Numbered from the stretch's first letter, positions 15,936 to 26,606 are shown. The stretch: DNA of 64,000 nucleotides from Methylocystis echinoides (GCF_040687965.1 NZ_CP156084.1:2666501-2730500); one strand, 5' to 3'. Translations and numbers: made by a program. Notes: a model not told the origin generated them from the letters alone.

Positions 15936-18900
15936 ATGGGCGTGAAACGCAATGTCTTCACCATCGCGCCAGGCGCGCCCTTTCTCGCAACATTCGTCGA
16001 CGCGCTTCTCGCTGGAAAGATTGTTTCAAAGCTGTCGCGCGAGACGCCGCCGCTCGAAATGGCGCGGGCGACGATTTATGTGCCGACCCAACGCGCGGGC
16101 CGCGCGCTGACCGTGGAATTCGCGCGCGCCATCGGCAAGGGCGCAACCTTCCTGCCGCGCATCCTTCCGCTCGGCGGATTGGAGGAGCAGGAAACCGCGA
16201 CAGTTTTTGGCGATTTCTCCGGGGACTTCGACGCCGCCGCGCGGCCGCAGATCGAAGAGCTCGAACGCCGTCTGCTTCTTGCGCAGCTTGTCGCCAAATG
16301 GTCCGCGTCGGTCGACAGAGCCATCCTCGCCGCCGACGGGCAAGGCGGCCTGGTGCTGCATGAAAGTGAATCTTTTCTCGTCGCTTCGTCGCCCGCGGGC
16401 GCCTATGCGCTTGCCGCCGAGCTCGGAGCGCTCATTGATGAATTGATCATCGAAGGCGTAGCGCCGGACAAAATCGCCGCTGCGATCGACGACAGCGCTT
16501 TCGACAAATACTGGGCGATCACCACCACCTTCCTTCAGATCGTCGTCGATGTCTGGCCCAACATGCTCGAGGAAATCGGCCGCATTGACGCCGCCGCGCG
16601 GCGAAAGCGCATGCTCGAGGCGCATGTGCAGCGTCTTGGCGAGACCCAGGATCATGCGCCCGTCGTCGCCATTGGTTCGACAGGCGCGCAGCCGGCGACC
16701 GCGAGACTGCTCTCGGCCATCGCTGCGCTCGATCATGGCGCAGTCATCCTGCCCGGTCTCGATCTGGCGATGGATGAGGTCGCTTGGGCGCATGTCGGCG
16801 ACAGCGGCGACGAGCCTGCCTTCACCCATCCGCAGACGGTCCTGAAGCGCCTGCTCGGCGTCATGAAGCTGAAGCGCGACGACGTGCGCGAGCTTGCGGT
16901 TCTGGCGCCGGCGAAGGCCGAACGCCGCCGCCTTGTCTCGCAGGCGATGACGCCCGCGGGCGCGACGGCGAGCTGGCGCGACTTTCGCGCGTCGGAAGGC
17001 GCGCGCTTTGCCGCCGCGCTCGAGGGCGTCACGCTGCTGGAGGCGCCGGACGAGCAGATGGAGGCGCTCGCCCTTGCGCTTTTTCTGCGCGAGGCGCTGG
17101 AGACGCCCGAGCGCACCGCCGCGCTGGTGACGCCCGATCGAAATCTCGCGCGCCGCGTCGCGGCGGAGCTGCGGCGCTTCTCGATCGAAATCGACGACTC
17201 GGGCGGCGCCTCTCTCGCCTCGACGCCGGCCGGCGCGCTGGCGCGCCAGGCGGCGGCAATCGGCGCCTCCGGACTCGACGCTGTCGCCATTGCGGCGCTG
17301 CTGCAACATCCGCTCGCCCGTTTCGGCCGCACAGCGGAAGAAATCGCAACGCTCGCCCCGCTCGTTGAAATCGGCGTCCTGAGGGCGACGCCCCGCGCAG
17401 CGCAGGGCTATGCGGCGTGCGTCGCGCGGGCGCGCCTCGCAGCGCGGGACGCTCACGCGCATCCTGCGGCGCGCCGCATCGACCCGACGCAGTGGGACGA
17501 GATTGAGCGGCTGCTGCGCGACGTCGAAGCGGCGGTCGCGCCGCTTGTCGCGCTCGAAGGCAAGCATGATCTGAAAAATTTCGCCTGCGCCCATCGTACC
17601 GCGTTCGAGGCGATGACGAAGGGCGTCGAGAGCGGCGAGGACGAAGGCGCGCTGGCGCTGTTCGATATTTTGGAGCGGCTGTCGCGCGCAGAGGCGCCGG
17701 CGGGCTTCGACGCGTCAGGCTATGCGGCGCTGTTCGATCGCATCGCCTTCGAAACGACGCTGCGCGGCCCGCGCCGCGCCCATCCGCGCCTCAAGATCCT
17801 CGGTCCGCTGGAGGCGCGCCTGATGGACGCCGACCTCATGCTGCTCGCCGGGCTGGACGAGGGCGTCTGGCCGCCGCAGGCCGAAACCGGCGCCTTTCTC
17901 AACCGTTCGATGCGCGCGCAATTGGGCCTGTCGCCGCCCGAGCGCCGCATCGGCCAAAGCGCCCATGACTTCGTGATGGCGTTAGGGGCCAAGGAGGTCG
18001 TGCTCAGCCGCGCCGCCAAGCGCGACGGATCGCCGACCGTCGCCTCGCGCTTTCTCACGCGGCTGGAGGCGCTCGCGAGCGCGGATGTGATGAGCGCCTG
18101 TCGGGCCCGCGGCGTTCGTATGCTCGACATCGCCGCGGCGCTCGATCAGCCGCACGCGCATGAAATCATCACGCTGAAGCGCCCCGCCCCGACGCCGCCG
18201 ATCGAGTTGCGGCCCGCGAGACTGAGCGTCACGCGCATAGAAACGCTCCGGCGCGATCCTTATGCGGTCTTCGCCGAGCAAATTCTCAAGCTCAAACCGC
18301 TCGCGCCGCTCGGGGTCGACATTGGCGCGCGCGAGATGGGCACGGCGATCCATGCCGCGTTGGAGGCGTTTGTTCGACATTATCCCGAAGGCCCGCTTCC
18401 CCCGGACGGGCAGGCGCGACTGGTGGAAATTGCACGAGAGGCGCTCGGCCCGTTTCTCGTCGATCCCTCATTCGAAAGTTTTACTTGGCCCCGCGTCCAG
18501 GCCGGGCTCCAGCACGCTTTTTCCTTTGAGCAGGCGCAGCGGGCGAAAGGCGGCGTCATTCATATGGAGAAAGCAGGCGAATGGGTCGTCACGCTTGCCG
18601 ATGGCGCGCTATTTTCGCTCACGGCGAAAGCCGACCGTATCGAGATCGACGCACAGGGAAACGCCTGCGTTTTCGATTACAAGACCGGCGAACCGCCCTC
18701 CAACAAGCAGGTTCTCGCCGGCTGGTCTCCGCAGTTGACGCTCGAGGCGGCGATGATTGCGGCCGGCGCCTTCGCCGAGATCGGCGCGCGGCCCGTCGCC
18801 GGCGCGGCCTATGTCGGCCTCAAGAACGGCGGCAAGACGCAGCCGCTTCATTGGAAGGAGCACAGTTTCGAGGACGTCGTCGCGAAACACCGCGACGAGC

Positions 18901-19043
18901 TCGTCAAAATGCTCTCGCAATATCGCGATCCCGCGACGCCCTATCCGTCGCGCCCTTATGTCGCCTTCGTGAAGCACGAGGGCGATTATGACCATCTCGC
19001 GCGCGTGAAAGAATGGGCGCGCGGCGGCGGAGACGAGGCATGA
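15936..19043 (+). CDS. addB: Double-strand break repair protein AddB
   Basis: The 1035-residue protein is the alphaproteobacterial AddB subunit of the AddAB helicase-nuclease, the counterpart of RecBCD. The N-terminal two thirds resemble an inactivated helicase fold (TIYVPTQRAGRALTVEFARA near residues 46-65). The C-terminus holds a RecB-like nuclease domain with the catalytic motif VFDYKTGEP near residue 911. AddAB processes DNA ends, recognises Chi-like sites and loads RecA. The gene starts three bases after murU, and its stop overlaps the addA start, so translation is probably coupled. Confidence 0.95.
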   Translation: MGVKRNVFTIAPGAPFLATFVDALLAGKIVSKLSRETPPLEMARATIYVPTQRAGRALTVEFARAIGKGATFLPRILPLGGLEEQETATVFGDFSGDFDAAARPQIEELERRLLLAQLVAKWSASVDRAILAADGQGGLVLHESESFLVASSPAGAYALAAELGALIDELIIEGVAPDKIAAAIDDSAFDKYWAITTTFLQIVVDVWPNMLEEIGRIDAAARRKRMLEAHVQRLGETQDHAPVVAIGSTGAQPATARLLSAIAALDHGAVILPGLDLAMDEVAWAHVGDSGDEPAFTHPQTVLKRLLGVMKLKRDDVRELAVLAPAKAERRRLVSQAMTPAGATASWRDFRASEGARFAAALEGVTLLEAPDEQMEALALALFLREALETPERTAALVTPDRNLARRVAAELRRFSIEIDDSGGASLASTPAGALARQAAAIGASGLDAVAIAALLQHPLARFGRTAEEIATLAPLVEIGVLRATPRAAQGYAACVARARLAARDAHAHPAARRIDPTQWDEIERLLRDVEAAVAPLVALEGKHDLKNFACAHRTAFEAMTKGVESGEDEGALALFDILERLSRAEAPAGFDASGYAALFDRIAFETTLRGPRRAHPRLKILGPLEARLMDADLMLLAGLDEGVWPPQAETGAFLNRSMRAQLGLSPPERRIGQSAHDFVMALGAKEVVLSRAAKRDGSPTVASRFLTRLEALASADVMSACRARGVRMLDIAAALDQPHAHEIITLKRPAPTPPIELRPARLSVTRIETLRRDPYAVFAEQILKLKPLAPLGVDIGAREMGTAIHAALEAFVRHYPEGPLPPDGQARLVEIAREALGPFLVDPSFESFTWPRVQAGLQHAFSFEQAQRAKGGVIHMEKAGEWVVTLADGALFSLTAKADRIEIDAQGNACVFDYKTGEPPSNKQVLAGWSPQLTLEAAMIAAGAFAEIGARPVAGAAYVGLKNGGKTQPLHWKEHSFEDVVAKHRDELVKMLSQYRDPATPYPSRPYVAFVKHEGDYDHLARVKEWARGGGDEA

Positions 19044-22000
19044 GCGATCGCGCCTATCTTTCGCTGACGATCCAGAAGCAGCACAAGGCCGCCGATCCTC
19101 AGGCCTCCGCCTGGGTTTCGGCCCATGCGGGTTCGGGCAAGACCTATGTGCTGACGCAGCGCGTGCTGCGGCTGCTGCTCGAAGGCGTGCGCCCGTCGCA
19201 GATCCTCTGCCTCACCTTTACAAAAGCGGCGGCCGCGAATATGTCGGCGCGCATCTTCGCCCGGCTCGCGGAATGGGCCGTGCTCGACGATTGCGCGCTC
19301 GCCCAGAAAATCGTCGAGACCGGCGCCGAAGCGCCCTCGCCGCGCCAGCTCGACTTCGCGCGCAGCCTGTTCGCGCGCGCGGTCGAGACGCCCGGCGGGC
19401 TCAAAATCCAGACGATTCACGCCTTCTGCGAAAGGCTTTTGCACAGCTTTCCCTTCGAGGCCAACGCCCCGGCCGGCTTCAGCGTGCTCGACGACGCGGG
19501 GCGCGCGGAGCTGCTGGAGGCGGCGAAGCGGCGTGCGATCGAAAAGGCGAAAAGCGAACCGGGTCCGCTGCATGACGCCCTCGCGCGCGTCGCTTCGGAG
19601 ACGACGGAGCAGGGCTTCGACGAACTATGCGCAGCGATCTTGCAAAAGCGCGAGGCGCTGGCGCAGGCGCATCAATGGAAGAGTTACGAGAGGCGGCTGC
19701 GGGCGCGGCTGGGTTTGGAGGCAGGGGAGACGCTCGCACAGATCGAAGCGGAGATGATCGAGGGGCGGGAGCAATGGCCGGAGTTGGCGAACCGCCTCGG
19801 GCTGGGCTCGCCGAAGGACAAGGCGCTCCTCGCGCATCTCGAACGGGCCATCGCGCTCGCGCCGGGGACGGACTGCATCGAATGCTACCTCTCGGTCTTC
19901 TTCACCAAGGACGGCGACGCGCGCGGCGGCGACAAACGCGCCATCATCACAAAGGGCCTGCGTGATGAAGCTCCTGGACTTCTCGAAGAAATGCAGGCGG
20001 AGCAGGATCGTCTGGCGGGGCTCATCGAGAAGCGCAAGGCGGCGGCCGCCGCAGAGCGCTCGCTTGCGCTCGCGCAACTGGGCGAGTCGATTGTCAGCCA
20101 ATATGAACAGGCGAAGCGCTATCGCAACGCCCTCGATTACGATGATTTGATCGAAGGCGCCTGGCGCCTGCTCAATCGATCCGAGCCGTCCTGGGTGCTT
20201 TACAAGCTCGACTCGCAAATCGACCACATTTTGCTCGACGAAGCGCAGGATACGAGCGCGCGGCAATGGGAAATACTCACCGCCATCGTGCAGGAATTTT
20301 GCGCGGGCCTCGGCGCGCGCCGCGCTGCGCGTAGTTTCTTCGCCGTCGGCGACGACAAGCAGTCGATCTTCTCCTTTCAGGGCGCCGCGCCCGACAAATT
20401 CGACTCCATGCGGCGCGTCTTGACCAGCCGCTTTGTCGCTGTCGAGCAGCGTTTCGAATATGTGCAGCTCACGCAATCTTTTCGCTCGGCGCCCGGCGTG
20501 CTTTCAGCCGTTGACGCCGTCTTCAATTTCGCCGGCAATAGCGAGGGCCTCACTTGCGACCCCGATCCCAACCGGCCGCCGCTGACGCATGAATCCACCA
20601 AGCCGCACGTGCATGCGCTCGTGGAAGTCTGGGAGCCGATCGGCCCGATCGACAAGGAGGAGCCCGAGGACTGGCGGCTGCCGCTCGATTATGCGAAGGC
20701 GACCGATCCGGGCGAAAGGCTCGCGCGTAAAATCACGGCGAAGATCAAATCCCTGCTGGCGCCCGGGAGCGGCGAATATGTCGAAGACCGGTTCGGCCCG
20801 CGTCCGATCGAGCCGCGCGACATTCTCATCGTGGTGCGCAAGCGCGGCGCCTTTTTCGAGGCGCTGATCCGCGCGCTGAAGGCGGAAGATGTGCCGGTCG
20901 CCGGCGCCGACCGGCTCGATCTCGCCACGCATATCGCCGTCAACGATCTCGTGGCGCTGGGCCGCGCTCTGCTGCTCGCCGATGACGATCTGACGCTGGC
21001 GACCGTGTTGAAGTCGCCGCTGATTGGATTGGACGACGATGATCTCATTGCTCTTGCGCCAAAGCGGCGGGGCGCGCTCGTCGACGCGCTCAGGCAGTCG
21101 CCAGAGGCGCGCCATCGCATGGCCGCGGAGAAACTTTCGACATGGCGCAGGGAGGCGGCGCGGCTTGCGCCTTATGAGTTCTACAGCCTCGTTCTTGGGC
21201 CCGGCGGCGGCCGGCGCCGGCTGGTGGCGCGGCTCGGGCCCGAGGCCAATGACGCGATCGACGAGTTTCTGCGGCTGGCGATGAGCCATGAGCGCGAGGA
21301 GGCGCCATCGCTCGTGCGATTTCTGGCGATGATCGAGGGGCTCGATCTCTCGATCAAGCGCGACATGGAAGCCGCCGGCTCCGCGGTGCGCGTGATGACC
21401 GCCCATGCCGCCAAGGGGCTGGAAGCCAAAATCGTGTTCCTGCCCGATACCTGCAGCGCGCCGGCCGGCAAGCATGATCCCAAGCTTTTCACGCTGGGCG
21501 TCGGTGATGAACTGTCGCTCGTCTGGTCGCGCGGCAAGGACAACGACCCGGACGCGCTTACGCAGGCGCGCGTGGCGCATCGCGCCGCGGAAGCGGCCGA
21601 ACATCGGCGCCTGCTCTACGTCGCCATGACGCGCGCCGAGGAGCGGCTTTATATCGCCGGCTATCACGGGAAGACCCCGCCGGCGGAAGGTTGCTGGCAT
21701 AGAATGGTCGAGGCGGCGCTCGAAGGGGACTGCGAAAGGCTTTCGGACGCCGACGGCTATATCCTGCGTCGCGGCCATGCGCCTTTGCGTGACGATCTTG
21801 GCTTCGGCGCGGCGCCAACGCGCGCGCCGGCGATCCCCGACTTCGCGCGCACGCCTGCGCCAGCCGAGCCGTCGCCGCCGCCGCCGCTGCGCCCGTCGAA
21901 CGCGCTCGCCGGCGCCGACGCGTTTGCGGCGGTTGAAAGCGGCGCGCCGAACAGCCGTGACGCCCTACGCGTTCTGATCGGGCGTCTCACCCATGCGTTG

Positions 22001-22471
22001 CTGCAATATCTTCCGGCCTGCCCGGCAAGTCGGCGGGAAGAGGCCGCGCGGCGGTTTCTCACTCTGCGCGGCGCAAATCTGGACGAGAAGACGTCGGGCG
22101 ACATCATTGACGCGGCGCTGCGCGCCATCGATGACCCGCGGCTTGCCGATCTGTTCGGGCCCCGCTCCATCGCTGAGGCCGACGTCTACGCCGCCCTCGA
22201 TGAAGGGCTTACAGTCTCGGGCCGGATCGACCGACTGGCGGAGACTGAGGACAGCGTGCTCATCGCCGACTTCAAGACAGGCCGGCCGCACGAGACCCCG
22301 AACGCCGCGCAGCTTCGCCAGCTCGCGCTGTACCGCGCCGCGCTGCGCCCGCTCTATCCCGGCAAGCGGCTGCGCTGCTTCATCGTCTTCACGCAAAACG
22401 CAGCCATCGTCGAGGCGTCGGATGCAGCGCTGGACGACGCGTTCACACGCCTCGTCGCCACGACGACGTAA
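19040..22471 (+). CDS. addA: Double-strand break repair helicase AddA
   Basis: The 1143-residue protein is a UvrD-type helicase with a C-terminal nuclease. Walker A is AHAGSGKTY (about residues 29-37) and the DExx box is HILLDEAQDT (about 395-404). Motif VI is LLYVAMTRAEERLYIAG, and the RecB-like nuclease motif is IADFKTGRPH near residue 1075. It drives unwinding and cuts one strand in the AddAB complex. The ATG at 19040 overlaps the addB stop (ATGA). The gene is the last of the divL-tsaE/amgK-murU-addB-addA run and ends one base before the convergent permease gene, with no clear terminator between them. Confidence 0.96.
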   Translation: MSDRAYLSLTIQKQHKAADPQASAWVSAHAGSGKTYVLTQRVLRLLLEGVRPSQILCLTFTKAAAANMSARIFARLAEWAVLDDCALAQKIVETGAEAPSPRQLDFARSLFARAVETPGGLKIQTIHAFCERLLHSFPFEANAPAGFSVLDDAGRAELLEAAKRRAIEKAKSEPGPLHDALARVASETTEQGFDELCAAILQKREALAQAHQWKSYERRLRARLGLEAGETLAQIEAEMIEGREQWPELANRLGLGSPKDKALLAHLERAIALAPGTDCIECYLSVFFTKDGDARGGDKRAIITKGLRDEAPGLLEEMQAEQDRLAGLIEKRKAAAAAERSLALAQLGESIVSQYEQAKRYRNALDYDDLIEGAWRLLNRSEPSWVLYKLDSQIDHILLDEAQDTSARQWEILTAIVQEFCAGLGARRAARSFFAVGDDKQSIFSFQGAAPDKFDSMRRVLTSRFVAVEQRFEYVQLTQSFRSAPGVLSAVDAVFNFAGNSEGLTCDPDPNRPPLTHESTKPHVHALVEVWEPIGPIDKEEPEDWRLPLDYAKATDPGERLARKITAKIKSLLAPGSGEYVEDRFGPRPIEPRDILIVVRKRGAFFEALIRALKAEDVPVAGADRLDLATHIAVNDLVALGRALLLADDDLTLATVLKSPLIGLDDDDLIALAPKRRGALVDALRQSPEARHRMAAEKLSTWRREAARLAPYEFYSLVLGPGGGRRRLVARLGPEANDAIDEFLRLAMSHEREEAPSLVRFLAMIEGLDLSIKRDMEAAGSAVRVMTAHAAKGLEAKIVFLPDTCSAPAGKHDPKLFTLGVGDELSLVWSRGKDNDPDALTQARVAHRAAEAAEHRRLLYVAMTRAEERLYIAGYHGKTPPAEGCWHRMVEAALEGDCERLSDADGYILRRGHAPLRDDLGFGAAPTRAPAIPDFARTPAPAEPSPPPPLRPSNALAGADAFAAVESGAPNSRDALRVLIGRLTHALLQYLPACPASRREEAARRFLTLRGANLDEKTSGDIIDAALRAIDDPRLADLFGPRSIAEADVYAALDEGLTVSGRIDRLAETEDSVLIADFKTGRPHETPNAAQLRQLALYRAALRPLYPGKRLRCFIVFTQNAAIVEASDAALDDAFTRLVATTT

Positions 22472-22472
22472 C

Positions 22473-23546
22473 TTATTCCGTCTGCAGGTCCGGGTCCGAG
22501 CGGCGCCGCCAGAATTCGAGCATGAGCAAGGTCATGGTGAAGGCGACCGGTCCGAGAATGAGCCCCGACGGGCCAAAGAGCTGCAGTCCGCCGAGCATGG
22601 CGATGAGGGCCGGCGCCGTATGCAGGCGCAAGGTTTCGCCGACGAGCAGCGGACGCACGACATTGTCCGCCGTCGAGATCACGACGCTGCCCCAAATGCC
22701 GAGCGTAACGGCGTCCGCCCAGCGATCTTCGAGCGCAAGGTAGATCGTCGCAGGGATCCAGATCACGAAAGAGCCCAGCACCGGAATGATCGAAATGACT
22801 GTCATCACCACGGCCCAGAGCGCCGGCGAGGGAAAGCCCAGCCACCAGAACATGGCGCCGCCGAGCGCGCCCTGCAGCACGGCCACGGCGAGCGTTCCGA
22901 AGATCGTCGCGTAGATCGTGTCGCGCACGCGCACGATGAGCTTGCCCGTCTCGATATTGGAAAAGGGCGAGAGCCGAACCACCGCGTCGAGCCCCGCGCT
23001 GCGATCGCGCAAGAAAAAAAACAACATGTAAAACGCCAGCGCGATGGTGATGGCCTGTCCGGTGGACTGTCTCAAGACCGACGCCCCGAGGTTGGTGAAG
23101 AATTCACCGAGCCGCGCGGCGGTGGTCGGCACGTCGACGCGGTCGCCGATCCAGGCGAGCCAGGGATGCGCGGCGAGAAAGTCGCTCCATCTTCCCGCCG
23201 AGACGGCGCTCTGAACGTAGTCGACGCCCGCCAGCGCTTCCTGGAGAAGGCGCTGGAAGATGAAAAGGAGCGGCGCGACGATGATGAGGGCGACAAAGGC
23301 GACCGAGAGCCCGGCGGCTTTGTTTGGCCCGAGGAAGGTTTCGAACCAGCGATGCGGGCGGATGAAAACGACCGCCAACACGAGCGCCCAGGTGACGCTG
23401 GCGAGATAAGGCGCCGCGACGAGCGCCGTGAGAACGACGAAGATGAAGGTGAAGCCGAGACGCGCCAGGAGGAAAATATCGATTGGCTCGCCAGTCGTGA
23501 AGACTTCGCCGACCGGCGCGTCTCCGTTCTTTCGGGTGTCCGTCAT
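22473..23546 (-). CDS. AI-2E/PerM family transporter
   Basis: The 357-residue membrane protein belongs to the AI-2E transporter (PerM/YdiK) family. It has paired hydrophobic segments near the N-terminus (about residues 25-75), a segment at about 85-110, a central soluble part (about 110-175), then clustered helices with the conserved region VLGSFVIWIPATIYLALE (about 270-287) and GLILGPV near the C-terminus. Some members export autoinducer-2; others work as Na+/H+ exchangers or have unknown substrates, so the cargo is not known. The ATG at 23546 gives a normal N-terminus; the frame is open for 54 bases before it. Confidence 0.88.
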   Translation of the reverse strand: MTDTRKNGDAPVGEVFTTGEPIDIFLLARLGFTFIFVVLTALVAAPYLASVTWALVLAVVFIRPHRWFETFLGPNKAAGLSVAFVALIIVAPLLFIFQRLLQEALAGVDYVQSAVSAGRWSDFLAAHPWLAWIGDRVDVPTTAARLGEFFTNLGASVLRQSTGQAITIALAFYMLFFFLRDRSAGLDAVVRLSPFSNIETGKLIVRVRDTIYATIFGTLAVAVLQGALGGAMFWWLGFPSPALWAVVMTVISIIPVLGSFVIWIPATIYLALEDRWADAVTLGIWGSVVISTADNVVRPLLVGETLRLHTAPALIAMLGGLQLFGPSGLILGPVAFTMTLLMLEFWRRRSDPDLQTE

Positions 23547-23606
23547 GTTCTGCCCGCGTCTCCGCCTCGTTTCTAGATAAGGCGAGGCCGACGCGGGCAC
23601 ATGTCT

Positions 23607-24173
23607 CTAGAAGGCGCATTCCTTGGGCAGATCGCCGTCGGACCAGTCGGCGAGCTTCTTGACCGGAAACTTCGCCTCAACCGCCTTTCCATCTTTCTTG
23701 CCCTTTCCGGACAGGAAGTTGAGATCACAGCTGTGCGAGGCGTTGGGCTCGAGCGAATCATAGGCGTCGCGCGTCAGGCCGGCGACGATGAACTCCTTGT
23801 TGCGGTAGACGACCGTCAGCGTCTGTGTCCACTTGTCGCGACCTATGCCGGTATTCTCGGATTTGACGAGAAGGGAGCCCTTGGCGCTGGTTTCGAGCGA
23901 AGGGCGCGAGCCCCATATGCCGCCGCTCCAGGCGACGTTCTTTTTCACCAATGCGGGCTTTGGCGGCTTGGCCGGATCGAAGGCGGGCTCGAGCGCCCGG
24001 TAGATGTAGAGGTCGGCGCCTGAATCGCCGTTGTCCACGAGAACGGCGCGGTCCGTATCGCCATTGTTTTCCAAGGAAAAGGTCTCGACGTCGAGAACGC
24101 GGGAATAATCCGGCTCCGCTTGGGCGGTCGAGACGGCGCTAAGCGCAATTAGAAAAACCATTGTTCTGAGCAT
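23607..24173 (-). CDS. Secreted hypothetical protein
   Basis: The 188-residue product has a clear Sec signal peptide (residues 1-19, cleavage after AQA). The mature part looks like a small beta-rich periplasmic protein: YSRVLDVETFSLENNGDTDRAVLVDN followed by alternating polar and hydrophobic strands and two cysteines (about residues 151 and 186). I do not recognise the family. The start ATG at 24173 lies just downstream of the pnp terminator on the same strand, so it probably has its own promoter or depends on read-through. A role at the envelope is inferred from the signal peptide only. Confidence 0.75.
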   Translation of the reverse strand: MLRTMVFLIALSAVSTAQAEPDYSRVLDVETFSLENNGDTDRAVLVDNGDSGADLYIYRALEPAFDPAKPPKPALVKKNVAWSGGIWGSRPSLETSAKGSLLVKSENTGIGRDKWTQTLTVVYRNKEFIVAGLTRDAYDSLEPNASHSCDLNFLSGKGKKDGKAVEAKFPVKKLADWSDGDLPKECAF

Positions 24174-24187
24174 GCGCGTCCCCTTGC

Positions 24188-24218
24188 AAAAAAGCCGCCC
24201 GATTGTGTCGGACGGCTT
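24188..24218 (-). terminator. Rho-independent terminator after pnp
   Basis: In minus-strand RNA, 24218-24210 pairs with 24200-24192 in a 9-bp stem with one G-U pair. The loop has nine bases and the stem is followed by a run of six U (24193-24188). Confidence 0.85.
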
Positions 24219-24245
24219 GCGCTTGTTTGACCGAGAGGTGTCAGC

Positions 24246-26402
24246 TCATTCGCTCTCCGCCGCGGCGGCGGCTTCGCGCTCGGCCTTCTCCTTGGCTTCG
24301 AGGTCCTCGCCGGTCGTCTGGTCGACGACGCGCATCGAGAGGCGCACCTTGCCGCGATCGTCGAAGCCGAGGAGCTTCACCTTCACGCGGTCGCCTTCCT
24401 TGACCACGTCCGTCGTCTTGGCCACGCGCTGCTTCGAGAGCTGCGAGATGTGGACAAGGCCGTCCTTGGCGCCGAAGAAGTTCACGAAGGCGCCGAAGTC
24501 GGCGGTCTTCACCACCGTGCCCTCGTAAATCATGCCGACTTCCGGATCCGAAGCGATCGACTTGATCCAGTTGATCGCGGCCTTGATCGAGTTGGCGTCA
24601 GCGGAGGCGACCTTCACCGTGCCGTCGTCCTCGATGTTGATCTTGGCGCCGGTCTTCTCGACGATCTCGCGGATCACCTTGCCGCCCGAGCCGATCACGT
24701 CGCGGATCTTGTCCGTGGGGATCTTCATCGTCTCGATGCGCGGCGCGAATTCGCCGAGTTCGGCGCGCGAGCTGGTGATCGCCTTCGCCATCTCGCCGAG
24801 GATATGCAGGCGGCCGTCCTTCGCCTGGGCGAGGGCGACGCGCATGATCTCTTCGGTGATGCCGGCGATCTTGATGTCCATCTGCAGCGAGGTCACGCCG
24901 TTGGCCGTGCCCGCCACCTTGAAGTCCATGTCGCCGAGGTGATCCTCGTCGCCGAGAATGTCGGAGAGAACCGCGAAGCGCTCGCCTTCGAGGATGAGGC
25001 CCATGGCGATGCCGGCGGTCGGCGCCTTGATCGGCACGCCCGCGTCCATCAGCGCCAGCGAGGTGCCGCACACCGTGGCCATGGAGGACGAGCCGTTGGA
25101 CTCGGTGATCTCCGACACGACGCGCAGCGTGTAGGGGAATTCCGCAGCCGCCGGCAGCATCGGACGGATGGCGCGCCAGGCGAGCTTGCCGTGGCCGATC
25201 TCGCGGCGGCCCGGCGAGCCCATGCGGCCGGTCTCGCCGACGGAATAGGGCGGGAAGTTATAATGGAGCAGGAAGCGCTCCTTGTAGGTGCCCTCGAGCG
25301 AATCGACGAATTGCTCGTCTTCCGCCGTGCCGAGCGTCGCAACGACCAGCGCCTGCGTCTCGCCGCGCGTGAAGAGCGCCGAACCGTGGGCGCGCGGCAG
25401 CACGCCGACTTCGGAGACGATCGGCCGCACCGTCTTCACGTCGCGGCCGTCGATGCGCACGCCCGTGTCGAGGATGTTCCAGCGCACGACCTTGGCCTGA
25501 AGCTCCTTGAAAACCTCGGCGACCTGCTCCTTGGTGTAGAGGGGCTCCGACCCTTCCGGGAAGAGCTCCGACATCGCCTTCGCCTTCACGGCGTCGACGG
25601 CGGCGTAGCGGTCCTGCTTGATGGTGATCTTATAGGCCTCGCGCAGCCCGGCTTCGGCGTGCTTCGCCACCGCGGCGGCGATTTCCGAGGTGTCGGGGAT
25701 GATCAGCTCGCGCGGGTCCTTGGCGGCGCGTTCGGCGAGGCGGATGATCGCGTCGATCACCGGCTGGAAGCCGCGATGGCCGGTCATCACCGCTTCGAGC
25801 ATCGTCTCTTCGGAAAGCTCCTTGGCCTCGGACTCGACCATCAGCACGGCGTCCTGGGTGCCGGCGACGACGAGATCGAGGTCGGAGAGCTTCATCTCCT
25901 CGATCGTCGGATTGAGCTTGAGCTGGCCGTTGACATAGCCGACGCGCGCGCCGCCGATGGGGCCCATGAAGGGCACGCCCGAGAGCGTCAACGCCGCCGA
26001 AGCCGCGACCATCGCCAGAATGTCGGGGTCGTTCTCCAGATCGTGCGAGAGCACGGTGAGGATCACCTGCGTGTCGCAGCGGTAGCCGTCCGGGAACAGC
26101 GGGCGAATCGGGCGGTCGATCAGGCGCGACACGAGCGTCTCGCGCTCGGAGGGACGCCCTTCGCGCTTGAAATAGCCGCCCGGAATGCGGCCGGCGGCGA
26201 AGGCCTTTTCCTGATAATTGACGGTGAGGGGGAAGAAGTCCTGGCCAGGCTTGGGAGCCTTTGCGGAAACGACGGTGGCGAGGACGGTGGTCTCGCCCCA
26301 GCTCGCCATCACGGCTCCGTCGGCTTGGCGGGCGACCTTTCCGGTCTCGAGGACGAGCCTGCGCCCGGCCCAGTCGAGTTCTTCGCGGTGCACTTCGAAC
26401 AT
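24246..26402 (-). CDS. pnp: Polyribonucleotide nucleotidyltransferase (PNPase)
   Basis: The 718-residue protein is PNPase, the phosphorolytic 3'-5' exoribonuclease and part of RNA degradosomes. It has two RNase PH domains (about residues 1-210 and 305-540) joined by a helical linker, then a KH domain ([19 protein letters not shown] near 560-578) and an S1 domain (about 620-690: [18 protein letters not shown]). The catalytic region includes DRPIRPLFP in the first half and the second-half motifs [15 protein letters not shown] and [17 protein letters not shown]. It lies downstream of rpsO, the usual bacterial arrangement, with a strong hairpin between them. Confidence 0.98.
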   Translation of the reverse strand: MFEVHREELDWAGRRLVLETGKVARQADGAVMASWGETTVLATVVSAKAPKPGQDFFPLTVNYQEKAFAAGRIPGGYFKREGRPSERETLVSRLIDRPIRPLFPDGYRCDTQVILTVLSHDLENDPDILAMVAASAALTLSGVPFMGPIGGARVGYVNGQLKLNPTIEEMKLSDLDLVVAGTQDAVLMVESEAKELSEETMLEAVMTGHRGFQPVIDAIIRLAERAAKDPRELIIPDTSEIAAAVAKHAEAGLREAYKITIKQDRYAAVDAVKAKAMSELFPEGSEPLYTKEQVAEVFKELQAKVVRWNILDTGVRIDGRDVKTVRPIVSEVGVLPRAHGSALFTRGETQALVVATLGTAEDEQFVDSLEGTYKERFLLHYNFPPYSVGETGRMGSPGRREIGHGKLAWRAIRPMLPAAAEFPYTLRVVSEITESNGSSSMATVCGTSLALMDAGVPIKAPTAGIAMGLILEGERFAVLSDILGDEDHLGDMDFKVAGTANGVTSLQMDIKIAGITEEIMRVALAQAKDGRLHILGEMAKAITSSRAELGEFAPRIETMKIPTDKIRDVIGSGGKVIREIVEKTGAKINIEDDGTVKVASADANSIKAAINWIKSIASDPEVGMIYEGTVVKTADFGAFVNFFGAKDGLVHISQLSKQRVAKTTDVVKEGDRVKVKLLGFDDRGKVRLSMRVVDQTTGEDLEAKEKAEREAAAAAESE

Positions 26403-26564
26403 ATTTGGTCTTTCTCTGATGAACCCGACGGTTCGTCATGAGCAAGACGGCGAGAGGCTGCGGAAGCGTTGGTCTTTGTGGTCCGGCCCCGCAGCGTCCG
26501 GCGATCCTGCCCTGACGGTGTTCGCGCTGGGTCTGTTTGGGGCGCGTCGGCCCCCTTTCAAAAG

Positions 26565-26598
26565 GCGAAAGCGGCGCCTGTCGTCGCGCCGCTTTCGC
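26565..26598 (-). terminator. Strong hairpin between rpsO and pnp
   Basis: A perfect 13-bp inverted repeat (26565-26577 with 26586-26598) with an eight-base loop starts just after the rpsO stop codon. In the minus-strand message it is followed by CTTTTG, so it could be a partial terminator or a processing site for RNase III. The same position in Escherichia coli has both a terminator and the RNase III site used for pnp autoregulation. Confidence 0.7.
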
Positions 26599-26606
26599 AA
26601 GGCTTC

